From: Cocos nucifera
Taxonomy: Eukaryota > Streptophyta > Magnoliopsida > Arecales > Arecaceae
Direction: 5' to 3'
Assembly: GCA_006176705.1 (NCBI GenBank)
Contig: QRFJ01002104.1
Coordinates: 94,335 to 158,334 of the forward strand
Length of the DNA stretch: 64,000 nt
Made by a program: the position numbers and the translations under genes. Positions 10,852-23,025 of this stretch are shown here, in pieces. Numbering within the stretch: position 1 is the first letter of the stretch; each line of letters starts with the position of its first letter. The notes beneath the pieces were generated by a model. The model was not told the DNA's origin. It searched no databases and saw nothing but the letters and a program-made list of their open reading frames with translations.

Positions 10852-12209
10852 TGTTGCCAAGAGATAGCAACCTAAGAGGGAGCGGAGATGAATTGGGTTT
10901 TTATAAAATTTTATACAAATTTACTTTCTAAATAATATATACTTCAATTTATGCTATCTTTAGTGATTGTAGAATAAAAACAATGGTATAGCAGTGAAAT
11001 TAATATAACAAAATCAAAGTATAAAGTAAAGCAAGAATTAAAAGCATGCAAAGGGATAGAAGAAGAAGCACAACACAAACGCACTGTAATTTATAGTGGT
11101 TCAGTGCAACCCGCACTTATGTCCATTTTTCATGCTTTTCTTAAAATTTTTACTATAATCTATCCATCATTATAATGTATTTATTTTTCCAAGCTTACAA
11201 ACAAACCTAGTTGACTTTTACAGGAGAATCAACCAAAATCTTATGCTATTAGTTTTCCAGATTCACTAACAACCTAGTTGGTTTTTCAGACCAACCAACC
11301 AAAATCTAACAAGTCTAATTCTGGGCTTGGATGGATCTAATCTCTAAGTTTCTTTCCTCCAAAGAAACTTGAAAAGAAACAAAAATACAAGTTGAGAATT
11401 TTAGCTCAAACATAAAAATAAAATTTTAAACTCTTTGATCCCAAAGAAGTGGTTGAATATTTGGCTCTTCTAAAGCTTGAGCACTCTTCTTGGAGGCTTG
11501 AGAGGATGCTTGAAAAGTTGTTAAAGATAGCTCTTGAATGCCCTCTAAAATCATTGAATAATCCCTCTCTTTTTCTCTTTTTTTAATATGCAATGGAATT
11601 CCTTTTGTTTGAAAATGATTTCTCTCTTAATCCCACATAATCTTTCTTTTGAATTGATTTTCATCTTTAAACATCCTTGAAAATGGTTGGAGAGTAAGTT
11701 CTAGCCATTGGAAGCTCTGAAATAGCCATTGGAACCAAAATAGAGCCATTGAAAAGATTGCAGAAACTAGTAGTTAAAGGCTGTCATGCGTTTGGAGACT
11801 TCTCTATTTTTTTTGAAAATGTCTTGATTTTACTTCAAGATGACTCAAAAATTTTCGAGATGTCTCAATCTTAGTTCATAAAAATAAGATTTCTATTTTC
11901 TAAGACTAAGATGACTTGAGCTGATTTTGAGTCCTCTTGAACTTGTGCCAAAGCATTGTGCCAACGTACCAAATAGCTTGGAGATGACTCTAAATGTTTT
12001 GGAGATGGCTCTAAATTTTTTGGATATGACTTTACTAAGTCTTGAACTCAAAAGTTCCTTCTTTGAAGACTTTGATGTAGAGAATTTATGGAGATCTTTT
12101 TTAATGAAATTTTATTAATTTTAAGACCTGGAAAGATCTACATATATTCTTGAAATACATGATTTGATATATAATATACTCAAAATTTGATAATCATCAA
12201 AATCAATCA
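10852..12209 (-). repeat. H 5' LTR (about 1.36 kb)
   Basis: On the plus strand it runs from TGTTGCCAAGAGATAGCAACC to AAAATCAATCA. In its own orientation it begins near TGATTGATTTTGATGATTATC and ends next to the PBS. The outer boundary is uncertain by about 20 bp (12209-12228), since the bases up to 12228 match neither F nor a clear LTR end. Nothing coding is supported; the ORF at 11927-12118 is spurious. Confidence 0.6.
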
Positions 12210-12228
12210 TGGAGTCAATAATAACCTT

Positions 12229-13300
12229 TTAGTGGTTCTCACTTGGATCAGTCTGGTATCTACTCACTATCTCTAGTGAGTATACCATATCCAATCTCAT
12301 ATATGTCATGGTATACATTATAGAACCAACTATCGAAGTATATGGAGTTCTACTTATATGTTCTCTATCTTGAGGAGTTGTCGAACAATTCCTCTTTGAG
12401 AGAAAAATTTCATGATCTATTGGAAGATAGCTTTTCTTAAAATTTATCATGCTAAACCACTTCAGCATGATATCGATGTATATAAACTAGGATAACCTAA
12501 GAAATCTCTTAGACGTATCTCTATAGATCTTCATCCCTAGGATATAGGAAGCTTCTCCCAAGTCTTTTATAGAGAATTATGATGATAGCCAAATCTTTAT
12601 TTCCTGTAATGCAGGAATATAATTCTTAATTAAGAGAATATCATCCACATATAATATAAGAAATACTATAATAGAATCATTAGTCCATTTGTATATGCAG
12701 GGTTCTTTTTTGCTCTTAACAAAGCCATACGTTCTGATCATTTTATCAAAATATATGTTCCAACTCTAAGATGTCTGCTTTAATTCATAAGTAGATCTTT
12801 GAAGCTTGCATACTTTAGACTCATCTATGGATGTGAACCATTCAGGCTATATCATGTACATCTCTTCGTCTAGCTCTCCATTTAGAAAAGTGATTGACAT
12901 TTATTTGTCAGACTTCATAGTCCAGATGCATGATTATTGCAAGCATAATCTAAATGGACTTGAGTATTGCCATCATGAAAAATGTCTCATCATAATCTAT
13001 ACCATAATATTGATGATACCTCTTGACAATCAAATGGGCTTTATAGGTCTCTACCTTTCTATCTATATTTTTTTTCTTTTGAAAATCCACTTATATCCAA
13101 TGGATTTTATCCCTTCAGGTGGATCAACCAATATCCATACACTCTTGACCTTCATAGACTATATTTTGGATTTCATGACTTTTAGCCACTTATCAGAATT
13201 AGACCTCTACATGGCATCTATAGAGGTGTTTGGATCCTTGTTGTTCTGATTGAGTTCAATAGGATCTCCATCTTTGACCAAAAAACTATAGTATCTATCC
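12229..13300 (-). pseudogene. F reverse transcriptase, broken
   Basis: The frame 12468-12229 matches the RT thumb of A2 (LSKRNC, GSIMYTMTY, VSRYQTDPSENH). The catalytic YVDD is intact at 12651-12640 (minus strand). The GLKQAS-type site reads LKQTS with no stop, unlike A1 and A2. Upstream the PIGCKW-type RT start corresponds to about 13100-13060. RNase H is absent because H occupies the junction. Several stops and frameshifts; non-functional. Confidence 0.8.
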
Positions 13301-14720
13301 GACTGATATGGTACTCTACTAGACCTCCTCAAGGATGCCTCTATAATGGGCTCCGAATTTGATCTTATCAAATCATGTTCTGCAGGTTCACTAGAATGTG
13401 CTGGTTCTTCTACCTATCGAGCATCATCAAGTTCAATTTTAGAGGCAGTAGTTTCTTCCTTAAGAAACTTCTTTTTCAAAAAGATTATCCTATTGCTAAC
13501 GAATATCTTTTGTTCTTCAGTAAGCTAGAAGTAATATCCCCTAGTTTTCATGGGGTACCTATGAATAAGCATCTATCAGATCTGGGTCCAAGCTTATCTA
13601 TCTTCAAATATTTGACATAAGCCGGACAACCCCAAACCCTAAGATGAGAGAGTGTTGGCCTATATGCCTGCTCTATATCTCATATCGAGTCTTTGCAATA
13701 GATTTGCTTGGAATATTATTTAGAACAAAATAAGCACTCTCAAGTGCATAATCTCAAAAAAAAAAATGGTAGACTTGCAAACCCCATCATGGATCGAACC
13801 ATGTCCAACAGGGTTCGATTTCTCCTTTCTGACACCCCATTAGTTATGATGTTCTAGGAGGAATTCATTGAAAAAGAATCTTATTGTCTCTTAGATATGT
13901 CGAAAACTTATTAAAAAGGTATTCACCTTCTTGGTCTAATCGAAGAATTTTAATACTCTTTTCAAGTTATTTTTCTACCTCATTACGATATCATTTGAAT
14001 ATTTCAAATGATTCTGATTTACTCTTCATAAGATAGACATACTCGTATCTAAATAGATCATCAGTAAATATAATGAAGTAGTAATACTCACCTCTAGCAT
14101 ATATGTTCATTGGTCTATATACATCACTATGTACTAGACCTAGAACATCACTAGCCTGTTCATCCTTTCCAGTAAAGGGTGACTTAGTCATCTTACTAAG
14201 AAGGTAGGACACATCAGTCATCAATGATTCATAATTATTGATGTCGAGGATTTCCTCCTTGACTAACCTATTTATCCTATTCTTCTTTATATGACCGAGT
14301 TGATAGTGCCAAAGATAGGCATCACTGACATTATCTAGTTTTGGACATTTGTTTGACATGTATATTACACTAACAAGCTGTGATAAAAGATAAATATCAT
14401 TTCTTAATTGTTCATGTATTATTATAACATTATTCATAATGATATCATAATAATTTTTTATTGATAAGTAATAACTATCTTGGATTAAAAGTTCTATAGA
14501 TATTATGTTCATCATAAAGGATGGACAATAGTGAAAATCACTCAAAATGATATTATATGTTTTGAAAACAAGCTCAATACTTTTTAATGCTATGATCGAA
14601 ACATTACTTTCATCCCCCATATTCAAAAATTTTTTGCCATTCTCAAACTTTTTACTAACCTAAAGTCAATGCAATGAATTGCATATATAAACTAAACTTC
14701 TGGTATCTAATACCCAGGCA
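13300..14720 (-). pseudogene. F protease/integrase region
   Basis: The longest frame (14626-13991, 211 codons) carries the end of PR, the zinc-type HYQLGHIKKNRINRL region and the start of the integrase core (VHSDVYRPM, FTDDLFRY). The protease active-site triad near 14700-14714 reads LDTRS instead of LDTGS. The frame ends at TGA 13993-13991; the next stop is TAA at 13969-13967. Both occupy the same codons as stops in A1 and A2. The expected HSDVCGPM is changed to HSDVYRPM. Confidence 0.78.
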
Positions 14721-14749
14721 GTAGTATCATAAATAAATAAATTGTAGGG

Positions 14750-15183
14750 TGTTATCATATAACAACCTTGACTAGCAACTGCTTGCTGCTTTCTTCTGTT
14801 TAGTCTATTTGGGTCAAGAGGATAATTTCTTTTTTAGTCTGCCTGACTTGGGTTAGCAATGAACTTCTTGTTCTAAAGGATTGAGACACCCTAATACGAT
14901 GCTCCTTTTCTCTAGTAGCACCAAAGAACTCATTCAATACTTGAATAATTTTCTCCAGCTCAGCATCTTGGAACTTGCAACTGCACTCTTTATTCATCTC
15001 TGCTCACATAATGCAATGCACCATGGTATAATCATTGAGCCACTTTCGATAAGTATCTTGGATCATATCAAGAGAGTTTGGAGCAAGCCCTTTAGGTGCT
15101 GGATTTGTAAGCATATATAGGATCCACTCATGTTTCAGAATAACTCTTAATTTTTGATACCAATTATTGAAATTAGGTCATAT
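14750..15183 (-). pseudogene. gag: F gag, internally deleted and truncated
   Basis: Minus strand from 15183: a segment matching A2 Gag near NFGSWY-KLKIVLEHEWILY (A2 39090-39150), then DTYRKWLND and a frame 14997-14800. The sequence then jumps to the region after the zinc knuckle, so the second half of gag, including the knuckle, is deleted. The apparent PBS-like GGTATCAAAA at about 15155-15165 is part of this gag start, not a PBS, because A2 has the homologous GGTACTGAAAG inside gag. Confidence 0.7.
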
Positions 15184-15882
15184 TGAAGGAAAAACCTAGT
15201 TTTTCCACCATAGGATCAATCAGATCTGATCTGATCTGTAAAAAAATTTTAAAAATTTTCTAGCAAATTTTGATTAGATCTGAGAGTTCTTAGATTTGAT
15301 TCTAGTAATCTAATATTAAATCTAAAATTAAAATTAAATTTGATATAAATTTTTATACATAATTGGATAATCTGATTATCTTGTCGATGATCTATTGCAC
15401 CCAAAGTTCTGGATCAAGCCATGCATGTGCCTAGCCTCTACTGGTATCCACTTAGGCTAGTTCTGGGTGTCTTCTCCTTTTAAATTAGATTTACAAAAAT
15501 TAAATTTGGATCTGATTTGTAGAACCTTCAAAAATAATTGCAGAAGGTGGCACGCTCGACTTTTGAACAAGATTGTCTTCTTCCTGATCTTGGCACCAAA
15601 ACTCCTTTCAAAACTTTGTTGAATTTTACCCAACTTCTTGGGCATGGAGATGAGAGAGAGGACCAAATGATGGGGTGTGGAGAGGAGTTAGGGTTAGCAG
15701 CCTTTTGGCTCTTGGTGGGCGTAGGAATAAAACCCTAAGCATAGGGATGGGCTTATATAAACCCTATTGTGCCATGTAGTGCCGCAGGTCCGACCAATCA
15801 AATTGCTCAAATTAATCAGATCTAAATTTGGTTGGTGGTGCCAACACATCCGATCCAATCAGATGAGAGATCCTATAAATTT
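15184..15882 (-). repeat. G 3' LTR, distal segment
   Basis: Minus-strand end of the G LTR (...TTTTTCCTTCA). It joins 57028-58650 once E and one TSD copy are removed; total about 2.3 kb. A perfect TTATATAA is at 15753-15760. The ORFs at 15457-15738 are incidental LTR frames. Confidence 0.8.
15753..15760 (-). promoter_or_regulatory. TATA-like box in G LTR
   Basis: TTATATAA inside GGGTTTATATAAGCCC (minus strand), a good plant TATA context, in the interior of the LTR where the U3/R border is expected. Start site not known. Confidence 0.5.
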
Positions 15883-18143
15883 CGTTAGATGTGTGCCCTA
15901 GAAGCCAAATTGGCTAAACACTTGTAATACACTTCTAAGGGCAATTTTGTAATATTGACTATAAATTAATAAAAAAAATTATTTTCTATCATAGTGTGTA
16001 TTTAAAGTGTATGTGATACATCCTTTGAGTTAATGGTAATGGCAATTTATATTTTTAAGAGTTAAAAATTTAAGACATGAATTTTCATAATTAACTCATA
16101 AACTACTCCCAACCATAGGATCATCACGAGGATGGTGATCGATCCGAAAGGTTGATGTATAATCACTTTCTTAGGATAGATGAGTCTTAAATCTATGGTA
16201 TGAAAATATCAGAGCGAGAGTATAGGTACTCATTAGAGAATGAGGGCATTGAGTGTAACCACCTTGAGCAGTCATAAAGAAGTCTACTTTTTTGTCGATG
16301 ACTGGCTCGATGCTTAGTGGTATGTCTAGTTCTTTGACCTAAGGTGCATTGATAGTTCACCTTGAGGGTGTTATAGTTTGACTATACCATAACTCAATCT
16401 TCTAGCCATTCAAAATTCTGAGGTATATGTTGGCTATAGCATGTTCATTGTAAGAATCGGATTGCACTAATAAAGGATCTATATACCTCGGTAAATAAGG
16501 AGTAGCCCTATGATAATCATGAGATTGAATCCTTAAACCCATGGCCATGGTCGAGTTAAGATGATAGAAAGAATTTCTATTAGGGTTTCACATTGGACTC
16601 GAACCGAATGATTAATTCATATGATAGATGTTGGGTTTGATGAGTTTACCTTAACCCTAATCCTATCGGGGCTCAAGATAGAAGAACCCAATCACACAGG
16701 TAGCTGCAATGAGAGATTTACTTTCAATTCTAATGGATTGCCACCATATACTGCTAGGTGTCACTGATGGATTTTGATAGCAATTAGAATGATTTTGATG
16801 ATCGATCATTCTATGTATGAATCAGAAAAGTTCTGATCTATCAAAAGGTATTTCGATGATGTCGATGATAAAGATCGCGACATGTCTCATTACCATACAG
16901 AACTAAACCTAACTAGATCTTATAAACAAAGGTTTGGGTTTGGATATCATCAATTGAGCTAACCTAGTTTGATTGATTTGGATTAGATCCAATCAGGTTC
17001 AAGGTAATCGTGCTAGCACACGATTGACCCTAGCTTTCTCCTTCTGTAGTCTTTCTAATTCATCGCAACTGAGTCAAATTTGATTTGACTCATTCCTATA
17101 TCTTGAATAAGTTTAGTTTCATCTAATTGAAACTAGTCTAGGTTAGATTAATTATAGAAATTAAATCCATTCCTAGTGCAATTGGACTAGGATCAAAATT
17201 TGATCCAATTGAGAGAATTGAGGGTCACTTGATCAGATGCTTCTAGAAAATTTTTTGAAAATTATTTTGCTATAATTTTTAGATATGTGATAGTGCTCGA
17301 GTCATGCTATGAGTGTGCCAAATTTTGTGATTTATGATGGTGTTTGGCTAGATTTTTATAGAGTTTGATTTGGATCAAACTCTTGAGGGAAGAGTCCTAG
17401 AAGCAATGGACTCTTCCTTATCTACTCATGTCGCCCACTTTTTGATTGATTTTTAGCATAAAAAGTAGATGAGATCTGGTGCTCTATGTGGAGAATATTT
17501 TTAATGTCCTTTTGATCAAATAATGAGTTATTTGGTCAAAGAAAAACTCTATGTCGTGTTGGATTTTTAAACCTTTTTATCATGCCATTATGTTGTATCG
17601 CATAAAAATATTTTTCATTCCCAAGTGCTGTCGCCCCTATCATATCCCACATCCCCTCTAATCCTATCTCTCTCCCTCTTCTATATGCCAAAAGTTGGGC
17701 ATAAATCAAAGAAGAAGGTCCAAGAATTTTGGCACAAGATTCAGTATCTATGCGATGGTGTTTGTGAGATGGATGGATTGCCTTCAGAAATTATTTTGAA
17801 GAACTTACGTATTAGATTCAGATCTAATCTTTTGAAAAAAGATTTGTGAGGAGAAGATGTCTAGATCCTACCTGAGTGGATACCAATAAAGGCCAAGCAT
17901 GTGCATGGCTCATTCTAGAACCATAGGAATGATCAGGATCATCACAGGATAATTAGATTATCCGATTAGGTACTTAAAATTAAATTTGATTTAATTTTAT
18001 TTTTAATTTTTAACATCAGATCACCTTGATCAGATCTAAAAACTCTTAGATCTAATTATATCATAAGAACTTTTGTAGAAAAATCTACCTTAGATCTGAT
18101 CAAATCTGGATGATGTTACGGTGAAAAATAAGATTTTCCTTCA
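15883..18143 (+). repeat. E 5' LTR (2261 bp)
   Basis: Starts (C)GTTAGATGTGTGCCC and ends TTTTCCTTCA; pairs with 54789-57027. A stem-loop AATCGTG-CTAGCA-CACGATT lies at 17006-17025 and is repeated in the 3' LTR at 55912-55931. The ORF 17625-17849 is incidental. Confidence 0.87.
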
Positions 18144-20047
18144 AATGGCATCAAAGCTACGTTTGCAGTTCTTCAGATCTATTTTAGATCTAATTTAATT
18201 TTTATTTATGATCTAATATTAAAGAATTTTAGATATCACATCAAGATGTGATTGGATCTAAAATCAAAAAATTAAAAAATTATATGAGTTAGATCTATAA
18301 TGTAGGAGATGCATGATTAGACTAGGAATAGAATAGTTCTATGTGTAGTCTAGTATAATCATGTTGCTAATTTAATTAAATATAATTTTAGATCTATTTT
18401 ATTTCTATTTTTTTGATATTATAATTATTATAACTAAATTTAAAAAATAGAAAATAAAGTTTTTAATTTTTAATTTATTCATATGAGATATGAAAGATGC
18501 ATGCTTAGACTAGTTATACAATAGTTGTATAAAATATCTAGAATAGTTTTATTTTGATGTGACCAAATTTAAAATTTTATTTTTTAGAGTTAATATATGA
18601 TATATCAGATCTGAAAGCATGCATGGTTGATTGAGTTATGATATATGAGATATATGCAAGGCATGTATATGTTAGATCTTTGATTGTATATGTGATATAT
18701 GATTTAGATCTAACTTATTTTATTTTAGAAAATATATTTTTGATTAATGCGTTCTCCTTGGCCATCCGATCATAAGAATAAAGTAGGGTTTAAAGGCCCT
18801 CTTCTTCCATTCGATGGGGTGTTCTTATGATGTATAGGAGTGCTACGCTTTCATCCTTAATAAAAAATCAAAACTTATTTTCTGCAAAATCCTAGATCCT
18901 AAAACTCTAGGATTTGGTTACATATTTTATTTATGAACCAAAGCTTAATTAAGAATTAAGATTATAAAATTAATTAGATCTAAAATTATAAATTTTTAGA
19001 TCTAAGACTTCTTCATAAAATTGGGTTCGAGTTTGGATAGCTCAATTAGGTCTAGCGATTGATCAAACCAAAGTAAGAGTTGGATAGGTGGGATCAAAGA
19101 GGGCTTAAAATTGATCAGTCTAATAGGATTAAGTTTGGATTAAAATCAAATCACATTGAGATGTGACTCGATCAAGTCAAGACCTAATTTGGTTCCACGG
19201 TTCGAGCTTGGATTGTAGGCTAATTCGATTAGTTCTAATTTGATAATTTGATATCTAAGATAAGTTTGGCAGATATGATCGACTGATTTTTAATTGAGAG
19301 CTACTCGATCTGAATGCATTCTTATCGAGTTAATGACATATCCCTTCCATCGATCTTACTTGGCCATTTGTGTTGACCAAGTTCTATTTTGAGATGGCTA
19401 ACAATTCGAGCCAATCCATGTCACTAGGTTAGTCATGATTGTTATGACTAAGTCAAGTCATATTTAAAGAGATCTAAATTAAATCTTCCTAAGAAAATAT
19501 TATGTCTAAGGTTTTCCATCATTATAGATGTGTGGGTCCTTCCCGGGGTTGATTGTTCTTAGCTAGATAAGTGGTTCAGTTTCATTAAGAAGATGCAACT
19601 ATGTCTATTAGGCATTGGATGCTATGGGTTGGAGGATGGATTGGGCTCAATATTCTAAATATGATGAGGAATCCAATCAAAAATCTAATTCATACAAATG
19701 ATGGGTCTGACTTAACTAAGGAGTGGAGCAATATTCTGAGCATGATGAGCTTCATGAATTAGAGATTAGGTTTGGATGCATCATGATTAGAGTATCATTG
19801 GATAAGAGTTATCCACTCATCGGTTGACCCATCACTAATAACTATTAGGTGAGATGGTGAGCTAGTCGGTGGGACCGCACCATCCACTAAAAATCTATAA
19901 TCATGGAGATTTTCATATATCTGCCAAGAGAGTGTAGAGATTCGAGTAAATAGTGGAAGCCTAATTTATTTAAAAATAAATTTTTAAATAAATTGATTAA
20001 ATCTAATTATAAAATCTAACTAAAAACTTTGACTCTCTATAGAAAAA
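18144..20047 (+). other. E PBS and long untranslated leader
   Basis: Directly after the LTR is AATGGCATCAAAGC, a decayed initiator-Met tRNA PBS (TGGTATCAGAGC). About 1.9 kb without coding potential follows, ending in TTTGACTCTCTATAG before the gag start. The shared leader module lies at 19250-19366. Confidence 0.7.
19250..19366 (+). other. Leader module shared across families (copy in E)
   Basis: GATATCTAAGATAAG at 19250-19264, GATTTTTAATTG at 19285-19296, CTTACTTGGCCA at 19355-19366: same order and spacing as in D1. Confidence 0.6.
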
Positions 20048-20895
20048 TATCTACATCCAACCCACTAGCCCATATCCTGGACACCCATAGACTGATCGGA
20101 CTCAACTACAAGAATTGGCTATGAAACTTCAAAATAGTTTTGGATTTCGAGAAGCTGACTCATGTGTTGGGATAAGATCCTTCTACTTTACTAGCCCATT
20201 CGTCCGCTAATTATAGAGCATCTCTAAAAAAATGGATGGATGAAGATAACAAAGCTAGGTATTACATGTTGGGCTTGATATTTGATGAGTTTCAGTGCCA
20301 ACATGAAGATATTAAGACTAGTCGCTAAATATGAATTCACCTACAAGAGTTATTTGGTGAATAGAGTTGTGCAGTCAAATATCAAGTCACTAAAAGACTT
20401 TTTAAGGCTCAGATACATGATGGATAGTTGATCCAAGATCATTTTCTGATGATGATCAATGACTTAGAAGAGCTTGAGAAGCTCGGTGTCAAGTTAGATC
20501 AGGATCTATAGATTGATATAATTTTGCAGTCCTTTACTGATGCATATGGATAGTTCATCATGAACTACCATATGCATAAACTTCAAAATATCTTAGCTGA
20601 ACTTATGAACATGCTGGTTACTGCTGAGCTCTCTATGAAAGGTTTAAAAGGCTCAGTGCTTACTATGGAGCAGACTTCTTTTAAGAAAATTTTTTTTAGA
20701 AAGAATAAAAAGTCTGTGAAGAAGCAGAAGATGGATGATGGAAAGAAGAAGAAGGCAGAGTTGAAGAAGGCAACTGACAAGAAAAAATATTTTCATTGCA
20801 ATAATGATGGCCACTGGAAGCGAAATTGCCCTTTTTACCTGGCCAACCTGAAGAACAAGAGGTCATTCTGGAGATATGCTCTTTATAGAATCTAA
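20048..20895 (+). pseudogene. gag: E gag, start codon lost
   Basis: Copia Gag homologous to those of D1 and G (UBN2-like: ASLKKWMDEDNKARYYML near 20230). The expected start at 20048-20050 is ATA where D1 and G have ATG. Frame 20560-20895 carries the C-terminal part with a Lys-rich tract and the zinc knuckle near 20785-20830. That reads YFHCNNDGHWKRNC: the first Cys of CCHC is Tyr. Several CAG/TGG-type stops occur (for example near 20326, 20361, 20508). Non-functional. Confidence 0.82.
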
Positions 20896-22388
20896 CCTTA
20901 AGATTTTTTCTGCATCTAGTTGGGTGCTTGACTCTGGTTCTAGTGCTCACTTGTGCACTTTTATGTAGGGTCTTGACGATAGCAAGAGGCTGAGGGATGG
21001 TGAGATGATCCTATGCATCGAGAATGGAGCAAGAGTTGCTGCTGTGGTCGTGGGAACCTACCCTCTTCGACTACCGTTAGGATTAAATTTAGTTCTTAGA
21101 GATTATTTTTATGTTCCTGCAGCAAGCAGAAATTTTATTTTCATTTCATGTTTAGCACAAGAAGGCTGTGTAATTAGTTTTCTTAAGGACCATTGTAATA
21201 TTTTTTATGAAAGAAATAAAATTGCAAGTGGTTTTCTTATAAATGATCTTTATCAATTACATATTGATATTTTTTTTTAATATCGAGCAAAACATGAATG
21301 CCATAGGATCAAAGCGACCTAGGGATAGTCTAAATGATAGGTATCTTTGGCACCCTAGGTTAGGTCATATAGCTGAAGATAGGGCTAACAAATTAGAAAA
21401 ATTCGGACTATTGAGTTTGTTGACTTTCGAGTCATATCTGATTTATGAATCATGCCTTAATGGCAAAATGACCAAAATTTCTTTTGTAGGACATGGGGAA
21501 AGGGCCACAGACCTACTTGCCCTAATACATACTTATGCGTGTGGCCCATTTGATATATCGGTTAGAGGTAATTATGTCTACTTCATCACCTTTATCGATG
21601 ATTTGTCTCGATACGGGTATGTATATTTGATGTGACATAAGTCTAAAGTCTTTGAAAAGTTCAAGAAATTTAGACTTGAAGCAGAAAAATAAACAAAAAA
21701 AATTATTAAGATTCTTCGATCATATCGAGGAGGCAAATATCTTAGTCAAAAATTCCTAGACTATCTTAAGAACAATGGCATAGTCTCACAGTGGACTCCA
21801 TCTAAAATACCTCAACTCAACGAGATTTTAGAATGAAGAAATCGAATCCTATTAGATATGGATCCATCCATGATGAGTTTCATAGACCTTCCTGAGTTTC
21901 TTTAGGAACATAGTTTGATGACTGCTACATATTTATTGAATAGGATTTCTTCTAAAATCACTTCTACCACACCGTATGAGATATAGCATGGTAAGAAATG
22001 AAGTTCGAGTCATCTCAAAATTTTAGGTTGTCCGGCTCATGTCAAGAGACAACAGGCGGATAAATTAAAGTCTAGGTTCTCTAGAGCTCAATTTATTGGA
22101 TATCCTAAAAAGTTATTAGGATATTATTTCCATCTTCTAGAAGACCACAATGTGATTGTGAGTTGACATGTCATCTTTCTTGAAAAATAGTTTATTCAAG
22201 ATGGTGGCATCGAAAGGCAAATTAGGCTCGAGGAGAAAGTCTTTCAAGAGCCACGAGCTAAGGAATATATGGAACCCAATCAAATTGAGCCAACCAAGAC
22301 ACTACCTCCTCCATCTCATAGATCAGGTAGAATTTTTTGTTCTCCTGAAAGGTACTTAGGTACTATCTTAAAGGATGTAGAAAAAATA
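20896..22388 (+). pseudogene. E protease and integrase, broken; cut by A2
   Basis: Protease motif LDSGSSAHLC near 20925-20955. Frames 21005-21280 and 21243-21635 carry the rest of PR and the GAG-pre-integrase region (HPRLGHIAEDRANKL). The integrase core has HTYACGP where HTDVCGP is usual, so the first catalytic Asp is Tyr; FIDDLSRY retains the second. TAA at 21690-21692 is at the codon also stopped in A1, A2, F and G. Frame 22168-22359 is the C-terminal linker. The reading frame breaks at 22388 and resumes at 53181 on the other side of A2 (TSD AAATA). Confidence 0.82.
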
Positions 22389-22557
22389 TGTTGAAAATTG
22401 TATTTCAAAGCCAATCGTCAGTCTATTAATGGTTGAGCTATTTTATAATTATAATTGATTTATTAGTTAATGAAAAATATTTTGATATCTTTTTTCATCA
22501 TAAGTTTACATCTTCTAATGAACTCCATTATTATGATAAAGTCCTTAGGACTATTTG
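22389..22557 (+). repeat. A2 5' LTR, left piece
   Basis: First 169 bp of the A2 LTR, ending at the D1 insertion; continues at 35294. Its last five bases CTATT (22553-22557) are the D1 TSD. Confidence 0.92.
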
Positions 22558-23025
22558 TTAGATATATGTGCCCTAGAAGCTAGAATTGGCTGACACTTAT
22601 AATACACTTTTAGGGGCAAAATTGTAATTTTGACTAATATCAATAAAATAGATTATTTTCTATCACATATGTGTATTTAGTGTCTGTGATACATCCTTTG
22701 AGTTAATGATAATGATAATTCATATTTTCAAGAGTTGAAAATTTAAAGACATGAATAATCATTATTAACTCATAAAATGCTTTCGACCATAGGATCATCA
22801 TGAGGATGGTGATTGATCTGAAAGGTTGGTGTATAATCGATTCTCTTTAGTAAATGAGTCTTGAGTCTATGATGTGGAGACACCAAAGTGAGAGTACAGA
22901 TACTCGTTAGAGAATGAGGGCACTCAGCGTGACCACCTCGAGTAGTCATTGGGAAGTCTACCTTCTCGTCAATGACTGACTCGATGCTATAGTGGTGTGT
23001 CTGGTTCTTTGTCCTGAGATGTATC
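22558..23025 (+). repeat. D1 5' LTR, left piece
   Basis: 468 bp up to the D2 insertion; its last five bases GTATC (23021-23025) are the D2 TSD. Continues at 25303. Confidence 0.92.

Larger units (their letters stand above)
10435..12228 (-). mobile_element. Sirevirus/Maximus-like copia fragment H (5' end)
   Basis: On the minus strand: a 5' LTR (about 12209 to 10852), a PBS, then the start of gag, cut off at 10435 by C. Its LTR outer end touches the RT region of F, so H inserted into F. The family call rests on the PBS (TGGTATTTGAG, from TGGTATCAGAG) and the UBN2-like Gag. The rest of H must lie left of the window. Confidence 0.65.
12229..15183 (-). mobile_element. Copia element F (family A relative), central part
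   Basis: Minus-strand copia coding region aligned to A2: gag start at the right, then PR, INT and RT towards the left. It stops at RT/RNase H where H begins. The right end (15183) is cut by the G LTR a few codons into gag. No F LTR is in the window. It is more diverged from A1 and A2 than they are from each other, and is probably the oldest visible layer. Confidence 0.8.

Noticed and set aside
15150..15170. PBS-like GGTATCAAAA next to the G LTR, suggesting that the LTR belongs to F
   Set aside because: Aligning with A2 shows it is inside gag (NF-WY-KLK region), so the LTR is that of G inserted into F gag.
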